DNA of 64,000 nucleotides from Nematopogon swammerdamellus (GCA_946902875.1 OX336342.1:13571523-13635522), one strand, 5' to 3'. Shown: positions 21,563 to 34,004, counted from the stretch's first letter. Notes: a model not told the origin generated them from the letters alone. Numbers and translations: made by a program.

Positions 21563-22559
21563 TGTTCATTATCTACTGCTGGGTACTGTACTTACATATT
21601 TTGTACTGGTGCGAGCTACTGGGCGAAGGCACGTAGGTATCTACCACCGAAGGAAATTTTGCTTCACTCAGTTGGAACAAGAGGATCCTGAAAGAAGAGC
21701 AGAACCACAGATTAAAACATAATAGTTGCAGAACGCGGAATCGTGAGTCCAACAACCTTTACTATTCACCCCTTAAGAAATCGCAATGTTTTCATAATTT
21801 ATTCCTGACTTACCCCACTAGATTCGGTCTTTTTCCACACCCATAGAGCAAAAGTCCTAATGGGGCATTTGATCGAAAATTTGTGGTGGTGTATGAGACA
21901 CTTCCGTTTGTGTAATTGTGTATGGTGATTGCTTGCTATGAAAATTTGTTTAGTGGTTTAATTACATGAAACTGTGTAGGTACTGTTTAGGTACATACTA
22001 TTATTGTATTTGACCATAAACCTTTCAGTGCGTCCGTTTGGCCCTACTTATTATACCTAATCATTCATTCCAGCGTAAATCTACGATTCTAGTGATTGAT
22101 TGAGCGAAGTATTTATCAGGGAAATATTTTAACGTTTTTTCCCCATAAAACATTGAAATCCCACAAGCTTTTCCTTTGCTTAGAACATTTTCTATATAGC
22201 GTGGTTTTCCCCTACACACACAATAATGCAGTGATCGGTCGTCGGTCTAGCTAGGGTCTAGGCATGCGGTAGGTCGAGCGCGCAATCCAACGAGTTGTAT
22301 GGCGGAACCAGTCACAACCAGACATGACAACGACGACGCACGCGTGACATACATACTTTAGCATTCAGCGTTTCTACGTGCGCTTTTAGATAATAATTTT
22401 TGGACTATTCAGTACATAGAATTATTCGGAGGGATGAATGAGTCCAGAAATAATCAGTAGAAATATTCTCAGTCAAAACTTCTACAAAATTGAATATCAA
22501 AAGATACGGCCATCTAGGTCAAATTTTAATACTACATAATAATAAATTTAAATGTAACT
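21563..22559. other. Anonymous intergenic sequence
   Basis: AT-rich with one GC-richer patch at 22225-22380. No gene recognised. Confidence 0.4.
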
Positions 22560-23100
22560 ATTATGTAATCTGTGCTATAGGGTACTTCCCGTCAGTGTTG
22601 CCAACCTTTGAGGAGACGAATTCTGTAATTCTACTATCGAAATCCGTATAAATGTGTTTTCTTCTATGAAAAGCTTCATAGAAAATCCGTACTCCATAGA
22701 AATCTTCTTGCGTGAAAATCCGTATAAACGATAAATTTGTATGAAAACTCAGGTATTTTAATTCCGTATCTTACATTGAAAGTCCGTATAAATACGGATA
22801 AATCCGTACATATGGCAACGCTGCTTCCCGTTGACCTAAAGTAATGAAATTTGGCTAGAAGCAACGTCTCACAGCACAAGTAAAGGAAAAATCCAAAAAA
22901 AATAAATTTGTAGATGCCCTATAAAAAATATATTTTTGTATATTTCAACTACAAGAATTTGCTGTATTTTTTATTTAGACGTTTCGTGATTTTCCAAAAC
23001 ACAAATTATTTTTGGACGTACAGAATACTTATATATGTATTGTGTGATGGTACGGAACCCTCGGTGCGCGAGTTCAACTCGTACTTGGCGGCTTTTTTAT
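22560..23100 (+). mobile_element. Lepidopteran gggttccgta repeat interrupted by a MITE
   Basis: The 3' block (gtacggaaccctcggtgcgc, aactcgtacttggcggct) is clear at 23050-23095 and the aagtaatgaaatttggct block at 22838. The repeat is broken at 22593-22823 by a hAT-type MITE. Confidence 0.65.
22593..22823. mobile_element. hAT-type MITE with 8-bp target duplication
   Basis: The ends are CAGTGTTGCCAAC and the complement of TATGGCAACGCTG. The flanks are an exact direct repeat, cttcccgt at 22585-22592 and 22824-22831. Eight-base duplications plus CAG-starting ends are standard for hAT elements. The 231-bp interior is non-coding and carries several aatccgtat repeats. Confidence 0.85.
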
Positions 23101-23214
23101 GTATATATTTTTATATGATATTACTTATTTAAAAGTAAAATTATGAGTTTGTTTTCATATTTTTATTTCATCCTAGCTTTTTCCAGCGGCTCCGCTTGCG
23201 TGATTAGGCCGCTG

Positions 23215-23360
23215 CATAGTAGCGAGGCGCCCCGGCGCGCGGCGGGGCGGGGGCGGGAGGGGAGCGGGATATAATATATTCTTATGGAGAATATTTCCCC
23301 GCTCCGCTCATATTCTTATGGAGAATATTTCCCCGCTCCGCTCCGCTCCCGCCGGGGCGC
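23215..23360. repeat. GC-rich inverted repeat with internal duplication
   Basis: aggcgccccggcg on the left is matched by cgccggggcgcc on the right. Between them ttcttatggagaatatttcc with ccgctccgctc is repeated in tandem (about 23278-23341). Confidence 0.75.
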
Positions 23361-23499
23361 CCCGCTTGTTTTTTTTTTTGCGAAAGTTCAGAAATTCAGA
23401 AAGTTCGCAGGTGCAACAGCCCACTAAGTTTCATCGAAATCGGATGAATGGTTTACGAAGGCATATAAGGCGAACGAACAAACAAATATCTATTGTTTT

Positions 23500-23830
23500 G
23501 TTTAGGGTTCCGTACCTCAAAAGAGGAATAAAACTGTCTGCCGTTTGCCACTGCTTATTTTCTCCGATTCTACTGGAGGTAAAAAGTTTAAATTTGATAC
23601 ATATACAGGGTGTTGTAACGGCCAGTACATTAATTTCGCCAGCGCAATCCTCATGTTTTTCCGAGGCAAAAAATAAATAAAGGTTTTCTCTAAAGTGTTT
23701 AGTTTTGGAGATATAAATTTTTGAAAGTTATATTTTCGTCTAGTGTAATATGACGCGCGCGGAGGGAGGGTGCTTGCGCGGGAACGGTCGGGCTCGAAGT
23801 CTGATGATGACCCAATCACGGGCGTATAGC
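23500..23830 (+). mobile_element. Lepidopteran gggttccgta repeat, 5' part
   Basis: tagggttccgtacctcaaaa followed by tctccgattctactggaggt. The same start and block recur at 55636-55810. The unit then passes into a non-matching sequence. Confidence 0.6.
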
Positions 23831-26800
23831 GTAAATTAACGAATTTCGATTTTGGTGGTAAATTTTGGGGGACAATAATAATAAGACAAGAGAATAGGGA
23901 ATAAGGGCATTCATTACAGTTAAGGCTCTGTCATATCGGCCGCAGTAGGTATTCGAGGGGGTGAAGCAGGGGTAGAGAATGCGAGGGGAAGGGAAGAGAC
24001 TCCGCCCACAGTGGGGCGCTTCGCGCGCGCGGCCACGTGGCGCCGCTGCTAGTAGCGCAGCAGGTGATACTTCAACTATTACCAACATTTGTTTTTCCAA
24101 AACAAGCGAATGTCGCGCGTCGATCGATAAATTGCCGCAACGGCTCAAAACTATGGAGGTGGCTTTTTACTTGTTATTATTAATTTTTATTATCCATTTA
24201 TTCACACGTTTCGTTTTATATAAATTTTACATTTAAAACATTAAAACCTAAAATTAATATAAAAATAAACGGAGTTTCCACCACCGGAAATTAATTTCTT
24301 AATGTTTTTATTAATTTCTTTATTAAAAACATTTATTGCAATTTTTTTCGTTTATTTGTGAAATAAAACCTATGGACGATGAGTGAATTATTTTATAAAA
24401 ATTTAAAGCGCATTTGTCAATTTTTGTCGAGTTCAGACGTGTCATATCACTTACAACTAACATCACCTAAAATTTGTGTGCTTAAAATTAAGATTCTTAA
24501 ATAATTCGTTCCCTCTGTCTTTCTTTCTCAAAATGACAACAATGACAGGAATAACTAAATTTTAGCTTTAGTAGTGTCTACTAGAAATAAAGTCAATAGG
24601 TTACTAACATTAAAAAAAAACACAGACCAAGTAGAGTCGAACCCGCCAACCGAGGGTTCCGCACAAATACGATGGGGGGCGTGGCTTTGCAGTGGGGAGG
24701 TTTGCTACCAAATTGCTAGTAAGCTTATTGCCTAGACCAAGTTAAAATAGGAATTTTAGTGTTTTGCTGTACGCGTAGTTTATTTAGTTTACTTTAAAAA
24801 AATAAAGGAACAGATTTTCCATACAACATTTAATTTTTTAATTTTCATGCAAAATGGAAACTTAACTTTTTTTTAACCACAAAAACATTGATTTTGATTA
24901 TACATGTATATCCATCCACTCCATGCCATCACCTCCCACTTCAAAGCCACACACACAATGTAAATTAAGTTCATCTCAAGATTAATTTTATGATACATAA
25001 ATATATTACAAACAACTTAATTTTGCGGTCAACCTAAATAATAATTTCTCACTAACTATTTAAACGAGACCAGTTTTTCATATTTTCGTATTCCTCTCTT
25101 TAAAGTTTTTGAACCACTTTGTCATAAAAGCAAGTAAATATTACATTCAAAATCTGTAAGAAGCAAACAAGAACCAACCAAGAAAGAATCACATACATTT
25201 CTTGTGCACGTAAAGTCCTTTTGCACAAATCGCAGATCAGGTCATCCTTGGAGTACGGTTTGCACCTGTGGGATGGCTCTGCCAAATATGCAAGGCAATG
25301 TTATGTAAAAGAAAGGAGCAAAAAAAATATTTAAAAAAATTTTTAAATCTCGTCGAGGCCTATCATTTTCTCCAGCGGATGAGTAGTCGTGGAAGTCGTG
25401 GATCAGTAGTTTCCGAAATATGCCCTCTCAAACACTTCTCCTTTTTTATTCTGAAACGGCTGAACCAATTTTGAAAAAAATACAACTATTTCAAAAAGTG
25501 CAATTTTTTTCTATGTAAAGAATCAATTTGCAAGTCGATCTGACCACTAGTTCGGGAGTTATATATAAGCATTTATTGATTTTCTAAGCCCTTTTTCTAA
25601 GGGCCATATTTATAGAAGGGCTTGATGTACGACTCTCGGGTATGTCAACTTAGCAAGTCGGATATGCCTCACCTTCCTGTAACTCTTATAGTTTCGAGAT
25701 ATAAGTCGCCAAAAGTACATAATTTTCGTGACGCAACCTTTTTGTAAAAAAAACCGGCTGCAAGATAAAGACGTTTCATCAAATTCACGTCAAAAACAAA
25801 GAAAACACAAAAATAAATCTATAAATAAAAATTATGTTTAGGGGTTCTGGTATTTTGTTGAATTTATTGTAGCTTTTTCAAATTGCCATCTAATGTGCAA
25901 AAATAAAAATATATTATTATAAAATAATTCTTTTGGGAATCCATCGTGTTTGTGTTTCCGTTTTCAAAGGTGTGACGTAAAAAAATATAATTTTAAAGAA
26001 GCCATCTCCACTTTATCCTAATCGCACGCACGCATTTGGCCCTACACTGTGTATCAATTGTCAGAATTAGGCGGAAAAAAATATGGAATGAAACAATGGA
26101 ATGTCCACACTGCCTATCGGCATTTTTCCTTTGTCAAATCCAGTAAAACCTACCAATTATTGTTTGTCTAAATAGGACGAATAAAACCATAATATATTTA
26201 TTTAAGAACATTCAGGTTGATACCGCTTTTCTCGCCCATAGTAGGGGGGAGGCAATGCCCGTTCAATACACAATTAAATATCAACTTTCCATATAGGCAA
26301 ATTGACGTAAAAGATGAAAAGTAAGAGTAACCCAAAAACTTACTTTGAAATAAAAAAAACTATTCCATATATTTTATTATGATAGGCACTGACATTTTTT
26401 ATAACAAAAATCGGATTTATTCTCGATTTCGAGAGTGGCGTCATAGTAATAGTTGTTAAATGATTATGTATAAAGAAAGTACTCAGTTATGTAATTGGAA
26501 TATTGGAACGAAGTTCCTTATAGCGGCTTGCGCGGTAATGCGAACTGTCAGAAAACGCGGCTGTTACGACCATCTGGTCCTGTGGAAGGCGAGAAAACGA
26601 CATGCTTTGCAATCAAAGGAAACTGTACTTTCTTTCCAACGTGTAAGAGCTATCTTAATGTCCCGGCTGTTACGACGATATATATAAAAGGCGAGAAAAT
26701 GACATTGCTTTGAAAAAATTTAATTTAGAACGTGCCAGTAATTTTTGTAGATCAGAAAATTGACATTATATCAGCCTTCATCTCTATTTATTCTTCATTG

Positions 26801-26970
26801 AATAAATGGCGTAATGCCAGCCGCAACAATACCTTTATATTCAATGAAGTACCTACTACACTACACTAAGGTAATGCACAGAAAAACATAACATATGAAT
26901 TAATTAACTATAATCCCAAGCCCATGTGTATAATGATCTGTATTACTGATGTGAAGAGGAAATAAACGTT
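23831..26970. other. Long anonymous AT-rich stretch with repeat scraps
   Basis: 24220-24290 is a very short 3' end of the RLE-type LINE (aaacggagtttccaccaccg). 24625-24670 is a minus-strand scrap of the lepidopteran repeat. 26540-26710 carries two diverged copies of cggctgttacga with aggcgagaaaa. No gene can be supported. Confidence 0.45.
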
Positions 26971-27004
26971 ATTCTATTCTATTCTATTCTATTCTTCTAT
27001 TCTA
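26890..27004 (+). repeat. (ATTCT)n tail, probable LINE 3' end
   Basis: A gaggaaataaacg polyadenylation-like block is followed by about six ATTCT units (26973-27004), the layout of a non-LTR element ending in a simple repeat. Confidence 0.5.
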
Positions 27005-27560
27005 TGTACATATCTGCTAATATCGACTAGCAACAACACTTTTACACTTAGGTTTGCACTTATTTAATTCTCATTAAAATACATCAAATATATACCTAAC
27101 TAAGTCAAATACTGCACTAAAAGTAAAAAATGTTAAATAATAAACATGTGATCAAATCAAATGAAGTAAAGAAACTGTTAGCTGACGTCGCACCAATGAA
27201 ATTGGAGAAAACAGACAGACAAACACTTCCAAAAAATGCTTGCAGATGATATCTCAGTTGTACTGAAAAGCAATGACATAGGTAAAAAAATTTAAATGAG
27301 TCAGCATGATGTCCTCCATCTAAAAAAAATTTTTGGACCACTATAACTGGGCCACCCTGTATAACTGGCGCGCCTTAATTGAATGAAAAGAAAAAGATAA
27401 GCCCAGGAATGAATAGGTGAGATGCCGGGAAACATCAACATTTGTAACCTGTTTTTCGTTACGCATAATTTAGTTGCAATTTTGACGCGACATTGAAAGC
27501 ATCTCAGTTGAAGTGTAGTTATTATTGAAAGGCATTCTTTTGTGATTCTGCAACCTGTGG
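27005..27560. other. Anonymous AT-rich stretch
   Basis: Nothing supportable seen. Confidence 0.4.
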
Positions 27561-27957
27561 TATATAAGGTCTTTCAAAATTAGTTAATAGTACGCTAAAG
27601 GGGGGGGGGGGGGGGGGGCGATTTTTTTTTTTATGTAATATGTAAAAAAAATTATTTCCTAATGAAACCATCATTTTCATTCCAGGAACAAAAAAGATAG
27701 AATAAAAAGAATTAGATTTTTTTACCTACTTACACGTGTTACATCATAATGGTAATGAAGACCTTTTTGTTACTGTTATGAAACTGAATCGATTAGGCTA
27801 TAAAAATCAACCACCAATTTTTTTATTTAAATACATAAATATTTTTTTTGCATACAACAAGCACTAGGTCCAAATTTTTTTATATACGTTTTACTCCCTA
27901 TATGATAGAGAACCCCCCCTTAGCGTACTATTAACTAATTTTGAAAGACCTTATATA
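27561..27957. mobile_element. MITE with ~46-bp terminal inverted repeats
   Basis: The left end tataaggtctttcaaaatta, then gttaatagtacgctaa and a G run, pairs with the right end ccccccccttagcgtactat to gaaagaccttata. The left G tract (27600-27618) has grown to 19 bases against about 7-8 on the right. The target duplication looks like TATA or TA. Confidence 0.85.
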
Positions 27958-28487
27958 TTTATTTTAAAAATATTTTGTTTTGTTTTTTGTAGCTTGTTTA
28001 AGTAACAATAATCATGCAAATTTGAGCTTGACCAAATATTGAAAAAAAAATGAATGTATAGCGGGATATTTGAATGCAATCTCCGCGACGCGAGGTGGCG
28101 TCTACATTTTAATATGGGCTTATTGTGCAATTAATATTGTAAGCAAAAAATCAGCTGCCAAGTCATGCCAAAAACACCATTTCAATAGATTTTCTTCTCA
28201 TAACTCATTCATCTGTAATCAATCATGATCAAATGAAGGAAATATAATTCCGTCATGGAAAAAAAAAATTATAGTAATTTTCAGTTGCTACGTTGGTTGA
28301 CCCACTGTGCGCCGCACTGCTCCGTCGCGGCCGCGAGCCACCGCGACGACCGCTGCTCCGCGCCCGGACCGCCGGCCGAGCCGCCGCGCCGCCCGCTCCG
28401 CGCCGCCGCCGCTCGGCTCAGGAGATTTTGACATTGAAAATGTCTTTTCGTTCGTTCCTATAGACCCCACGAAAAAGTGCGATCCCC
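27958..28487. other. Anonymous stretch with a GC-rich island
   Basis: 28303-28420 is about 80% GC and rich in CpG (gccggccgagccgccgcgcc) inside AT-rich DNA. The 83-codon minus frame across it has no recognisable domain. Confidence 0.5.
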
Positions 28488-28886
28488 TTATTATTTTTTT
28501 TATGTAATCCGGTATGGGTGGCTGAGTCGGAGGGGCCAAAGCGCATGCTCCGACCAGCCAATATCACCTCCGAGAAGGTAGGTGCCATACCGGAGACTTC
28601 CCTGGATTGCTGGCTATACTGGACTAGAGCAGAACACAGTCGAGGCTGCTATGCGGCCATCTTACATCCAGTACGGTGGTACCAACCCAGTCGGCTACAA
28701 TTTGAGCCTACCACCTAGTAAGGCGCAAGGGAAGGGACCGGTTTCGAACGGTGAAGCAGCAGGTGTAGGTATGCTCGTAAATTTTTTCGTCAGAAAAAAC
28801 TCATTGGTACACGCCGGCTGGATTCGAACCTGGGACCTCTCGCATGAGAAGCCGATGCCCAAACCACTCGGCCACCCGCCGCTAAT
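28488..28886 (-). mobile_element. tRNA-derived SINE, full-length
   Basis: The minus strand begins with a tRNA-like head having box A TGGCCGAGTGG (28864-28874) and box B GGTTCGAATCC (28820-28830), runs through a body containing ccactagg and ggtaccaccgtactggatgt, and ends in a short A run. The acceptor stem is not tRNA-like at the 3' side, so it is a SINE and not a tRNA gene. Partial copies are at 6827 and 39330. Confidence 0.85.
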
Positions 28887-28889
28887 ATA

Positions 28890-30170
28890 TATATCTCGGA
28901 GAGTTGTGAAGATATGATATATCCAACGAGCCCAAATATGGTGGATTTATCATGTGTAGTTTAGGAGTTCCTATGGCTTCCTTCCGGCTCCATCATCAGG
29001 ACCTTGGAAATAACATATGACTAGAGTACTTGCGAAGACAAATCCAACGAGCCCAAACACGGTCGATTTATCATGTGCGGTTTAGGAGTTCCTATGGCTT
29101 CATTCCGGCTCCATCATCAGAACCCAACTAACCTTTTCCTTATCCCGACTTTCTCGTGTCCGAATTCCGTAGATTCATTTTCAGTGTGCTCGATAGTCGT
29201 GTAAGACACGAAATCTGTGAATTTTTTTGGAAAAGGGGGCTCGACTTCCGATGTGTTTCTTTCAGGGACAGTGCTCCCCCCCTCCCCCAACATATTCACT
29301 GCTCCCCCTCACCCGGAGAAAATGGATCAAAAAGTGGTACCTTGTCACATGAAGCAGTAGTAAGGGGGCGTATGTGTACAGCAAGCGAGTGAGTGTGACA
29401 AAGTTGCAGGAACAGATAAAAACATTTCTTTATAAAAAAAAATATCCGAAAGTAGAAGTCTCCGTGGAAAATTAGTTTTTGCTAATAGCTCCTTAGACCC
29501 ACGCCCACCAGTACCAGCTACCAGAAATATTCTAATAATGCCGCGCTATACTAAATCATACCCTAATTCGCTGACGTACCGTCTTGCTTTGTTTCTCATA
29601 GCTGTAGTGCTTTAGTAGGTACGATTTTGCGTAAATTATTTCGAGTGGATCGTCACGAGCGCGCGCGTCCTCTCACTTCGAGCTTCTGGGGGTGACTGGG
29701 GCATGTCGGGCGACCGGCAACTCCGGCAAGATAGCGAGACGCCGCTTTCGTAGGTTGGAGTAGGATAAAGCGCAGTCACGCTGCTCGGAATATTTAGCGT
29801 AAGCGACAATTTGATTTTTATTTTTTTATTCCAAAACTACGAATCTAAACAAAAAAATAAAAAGTCTTCAATCTAGATATTCATTAAAAGAATAAAATAT
29901 ATTTTTTCCAAAGCCCTGATTTGGTCACGTTGCCTTAAATACGTTTTTAAAACGAAATTCAGAGCCATGTTCATGATTTTTTTCTATCGAGCGAAGTTAA
30001 TCAAATCGTGTTTTCAAAAAGCCTTCGAACTGCGCTGATAGATGAAGTTTTACATATATTAAAACTGAATCCGTCAGGTAAGTAATATTGCCGGCATTCT
30101 TCTTGAAATTCGAGTCAGACGCAGTCTAACATCACCTTAACAGGAAAACCTAAACGAAAATCCTAAGTTT
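28890..30170. other. Anonymous stretch with a diverged direct repeat
   Basis: ccaacgagcccaaa with gatttatcatgtg and ggagttcctatggcttc occurs at 28922-29008 and 29042-29122, a ~120-bp spaced duplication. The rest is unassigned. Confidence 0.5.
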
Positions 30171-30458
30171 TAAAGTTCTCACGGAAAACAGAATGGTACG
30201 CAACCCTCACCACGCGAGTTCGACTCGCACTTGACCGCTTTTTTATATAATAGATCCAAACACCCAAAGGTTGACTGGAAGAAATCTCTTGAAATTTCCA
30301 CGATTTGAGCATAATCTAAAAACACTAACACATTAATATAGCCGCCCCAGCAAATTTACCGAGAGCCAGCTTTCCGCCCCCGAGCCGGATCATTCAGACT
30401 CATGTCGTCGATACTGCTTCCGATACTGAGGTGAGGGATCAAGAAAGTAGACGCAGTC

Positions 30459-30465
30459 TATATAG
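30459..30465 (+). promoter_or_regulatory. TATA box, upstream promoter
   Basis: TATATAG is placed 31 bases before the A of an arthropod-type initiator TCAGT (30488-30492), the canonical distance. The following exon (30490-30677) has no ATG and ends at a strong donor. Confidence 0.65.
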
Positions 30466-30489
30466 TAGGGTGACCAGCGACCGACTCTC

Positions 30490-30677
30490 AGTACGTGGCT
30501 CGACTTCTTCCTCGACAAGTGTTCGCGACCGTGTGAGGTGCGCAGTGACCACCAGCACCAGTCTGTGTTAGCTGACTCGACGGTTTATTTATACCTATAC
30601 TCTACGAGCTTTTGAGATTTAATAGGTTGTGCGTTGGTGCTAGTGCTGCTGTGCTGTGCTCTGCTGTGCTGTGTACT
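30490..30677 (+). other. Candidate untranslated first exon
   Basis: About 188 bases from the initiator A to the donor tgtact|gtaagtatt. It contains no ATG, as expected of a 5' leader, and ends in a gctgtgct-rich stretch. A plausible partner acceptor is tttcgttgcag at 34625, upstream of the Sam-S ATG, but another downstream gene or a non-coding RNA is equally possible. Confidence 0.5.
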
Positions 30678-31705
30678 GTAAGTATTTTGTTTTATTTTAA
30701 TATTTTGTTTTATGGAATTCAGCTCTAACGGCATTATACATCTAGATACGTGTTCGTTGGTTTGTTACATTTTTAGGGTAGGTAGGTATATTAATAACAA
30801 ATTATATTTAACTAAACATGTATTTCCTAAAATAAGGGTTTTGTCATTATTATTAAGTACCTGCGTACATATTTTTTAATGTGGTAGGTAGTTAGAGTAA
30901 GTAAAATCATAGAACGATATTATGCTTAAGTAGGAATTAGAATTAGTTTTATACAATAGATACAGATAATTATGTAATTGTACTACTATAGAGTACGGTG
31001 TAGTCTTAGGATTTGCTTAGTAAATCTTTTGGGCATAGCGTTTGGGTTATCTATATAAGGGTAGTTATTTTCTTATTTGTTAAGTATTATTTTATATTGG
31101 GTGTGGCTTAAAACCAGCGATTCCATGTAGCTACCTAGCTATATGGAGTCACATGCTGTGTCATATCCTTTTCCGGTCATGGGGGTGGGCACTGTATGTA
31201 TATCTTTATTTTTTAGGCTAGCTTCGTATTGTCAACTTGTTATTTTAAGGTGTATTTATTGTACTGCCTCGTGATCGAGAATTAAACGTTTTTACTTACT
31301 TACTTTTTTTACTTCTTCATTTAGCTAAGCTTAGTAACCGAATGGGTTAGAGTCCCGCGATGTTATTTGGTGTGAATGTGGAAACCCAAATTTAAAACAT
31401 CCGAGTCTGGTCACACTTATCATTATCATAGATTACATGTGTTGCAGTGATTCCGTATAGTATGAAGGAATATTGTTTGAATAATGTTTTATTTATGAAA
31501 GAGTGATTTTCGCGCAAAAGAAATTACTCTTACGTGTTCCTAAAGACTCTTGGAGGAAATAGAACTATCTATAGATATAGATCTATCTTCTTCCTTCAAG
31601 CACAGATTACTTAATAGTTACTTCGTCTCCAAGTAAAGACTCAAATAGACCAGACTCCATCCTAGTGGAGTTCCGCATGAAAAATATAAGGGGCGCAATC
31701 TGACT
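30678..31705. other. AT-rich stretch after the candidate first exon
   Basis: Probable intron or intergenic DNA. A LINE-like tail (gagaattaaacg followed by ttactta repeats) occurs at about 31270-31310. No exon recognised. Confidence 0.45.
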
Positions 31706-32425
31706 TTTCAACCGACTTCAAAAGGAGGAGGTTCTCAATTTGACTGTATGTTTTTTTTATGTTTGTATGTTTTTGTATGTTTTGTATGTTTCATTCATTG
31801 TTGTCATTCCATCCCTTCTGGCCCAAATCAGCCCTTCAAGTTGCCATGTTTTGAAAAACGCGAAAACTCGAAAACTTCAAACACCTCTCGCGCTTTAGTC
31901 GTTAACGCTGCATAATCGAGACAAACTCTAACGAACAGACAAAGGTTTTAACTTTATTCGATGCTTCATTCAAAACCTAGTATGAAGCCTAGGTGGGGCA
32001 ATATGGGCTACCTACCAAAGTTGAAAATTTTTCTTACGAAAAAATTGTTTCAAACTGCGTAAACATCAAATTCACGAAGTAAGTTTGACAAGTCACTATC
32101 AGAATATCCATCCACAAGTAGCAAGACGGCTGCATGTGTACATGCAGACTCCCTCGATTTTTTGTTTGGTAGGTCATACTTCAGAGGTGGTCCCTTATCA
32201 TTAAATTTTATCGAAATTGATTCAGCGGTTTTTGAAACTGACTATGGTTTGTGGTTACCTTCAGCAAAACTTTTGATGTGGACTTTTCAGCAATAAAAAC
32301 ATAAGCACTGTATTGCAACAAGCTCAAAATTTTGCAGTTTGACTCATGTCATGGCGAATAATTCTGTATCACTTCAACCAATTTCGATTATTCGATTTCG
32401 ATTATTCTTTTTTATGTAATATTAC
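31706..32425 (+). mobile_element. Lepidopteran accgacttc repeat, split copy
   Basis: 31706-31800 (accgacttcaaaaggaggag, ggttctcaatttgac) and 32155-32425 (taggtcatacttcagaggtg, ttaccttcagcaaaactttt) are the two ends of the 17334 family. The middle 31800-32150 is unrelated. Confidence 0.65.
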
Positions 32426-32433
32426 TACTTAAT

Positions 32434-33720
32434 ATTTCTTTATTAACACATCTACAATATTTACATTAATTTCACATATACAAAGTATAAAAATACGAAT
32501 ATATATCTAAAATTAATATAAAAAATATAAACGGAGTTTCCACCACCGGCGGCGGGGCGAGCCCAAGCTACCGATGGTCGGGTCACAAAGAGAGGAACCT
32601 CCGGACGATGCGTGCAGTGTCGAGCAGGGCTGCCTTCTGGATCTGGCCCTTGACCCAACCACTCAGCGAGAGCCTCTCAAGGTGGTCGTCGAGGCTCTTC
32701 GCTATCAGCCCATGCGCCGAAACGACTATGGGCACCACGATCGTCGAGTCGACGGGCCACATTTTGGTAACCTCGTGCTGCAGATCCAGATACTTTAACA
32801 TCTTCTCTGTTTCCTTACTGACGAGGTTACCATCATGCGGCACGGCGATATCGACGAGCATTGCGCGCCTTGCCTCCCGGTCCAGTGTCCACTATCACAA
32901 TATCAGGTCTGTTCGCGAGAATAGTCCTGTCTGTGATAATGGACCGGCCCCAGTAGAGTGTGACATGACCGTTCTCGAGAACTGGCGGCGGATTGTACAT
33001 ATAGTAAGGCACCTCGGTACCTACAAGGTTGTACTTTAGGGCAAGTTGCTGATGGATGATCCTGGCTACTAAGCTGTGTCTATGCAGATACTCGGTGTTG
33101 GCAAGCTGCGAACAACCGGAAATCACATGTCTGAGGGACTCAGGTTGATGGCAGGCGCGGCAGATGTCAATGGTCCCGTCCTTCATTATGTGTTTCCTAT
33201 AGTTGTTCGTCTTGACAACCTCATCTTGTATTGCAAAGACAAAACCTTCGGTTTCCCCGAAGAGGTCCCCGAAGCGTAGCCAGTGCACGGAAGCAAGTTG
33301 GTCTACATCCGGTCCCTTGAGAGACCGGAAGTACCTACCGTGCAGCTCCTTGCCTTTCCATACATCCATGCGGTCCTCGGTGCTCAGTACAACCGGCTTC
33401 CGCCAGTCCTCTTTTCCCATGCTCAGCGGGGTAAGGCCTTTATCGCTGGTGACGACATCGCGGTGCATCTCACAAACATCAGTCTTTTCCAAAAAGTACT
33501 GACGGAGATTGTGCAGACCTCGCGGTTGTGCAGGTTCTTGGCATTTAACATACCTCGACCCCCACACTTCCGCGGGATATACAACCTCATGACCGATGAT
33601 CGTGTGATGCTTATGGGATTTCGTCATCAGCGTCCTGCTGACCTTTCTGTCCAGCGAGTCCAATTCGGTCTAAGTCCATCTGAGAATACCGAAGGTATAT
33701 ACGAGCACAGGCATAACCCT
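32434..33720 (-). mobile_element. 5'-truncated LINE with restriction-like endonuclease
   Basis: The minus strand encodes the end of a non-LTR polyprotein of the R2/R4 superclade: SLDRKVSRTLMTKSHKHH, then the zinc motif CRACHQPESLRHVISGC with [17 protein letters not shown]. Next come the endonuclease residues RPDIVIVD and [12 protein letters not shown], and the C-terminal block [17 protein letters not shown] short insertion near 32890 shifts the frame between the two endonuclease motifs (the copy at 51960 lacks it), so it is inactive. The 3' end is the T-rich stretch from 32434. Confidence 0.85.
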
Positions 33721-33784
33721 TTTTATTTCATATAAAAACGGTTAAAAAAAAATTAACCAACTTAAAAAAAAAACTAGAACTAAA

Positions 33785-33990
33785 AAGTATTAAAATTTGA
33801 AATTTTCTCTGTCATTATATTGAAATATATGAATCGATATTGTGATTCATATTCGGACCCTTGAGGCAGTGCAAAAGTACACCTAAAAATTGATAGATGG
33901 ACTCAAAGGTCCGAATATAAATCACAATATCGATTCATATACTTATTTCAATACAATGACAGAGAAAATTTCAAAATATCTTCTAGTTTT
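33785..33990. mobile_element. Foldback element, ~80-bp arms
   Basis: Left arm tgaaattttctctgtcatta with tgaatcgatattgtgattca and attcggac; the right arm is its complement. The spacer is about 45 bp. A single arm also occurs at 17810-17875. Confidence 0.8.
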
Positions 33991-34004
33991 TTTTAAAGTA
34001 GGTT

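Noticed and set aside
25100..25285. Minus frame with CKPYSKDDLICDLCKRTL
   Set aside because: Suggests a zinc-binding piece, perhaps transposase-derived, but it is short and isolated and no flanking domain could be found.
28805..28886. A tRNA gene
   Set aside because: Box A and box B are present but there is no matching acceptor stem, and the sequence runs on into a SINE body with an A tail.
32608..33735. Plus-strand frames of up to 150 codons at 32.6-33.7 kb
   Set aside because: Antisense shadows of the minus-strand LINE protein.
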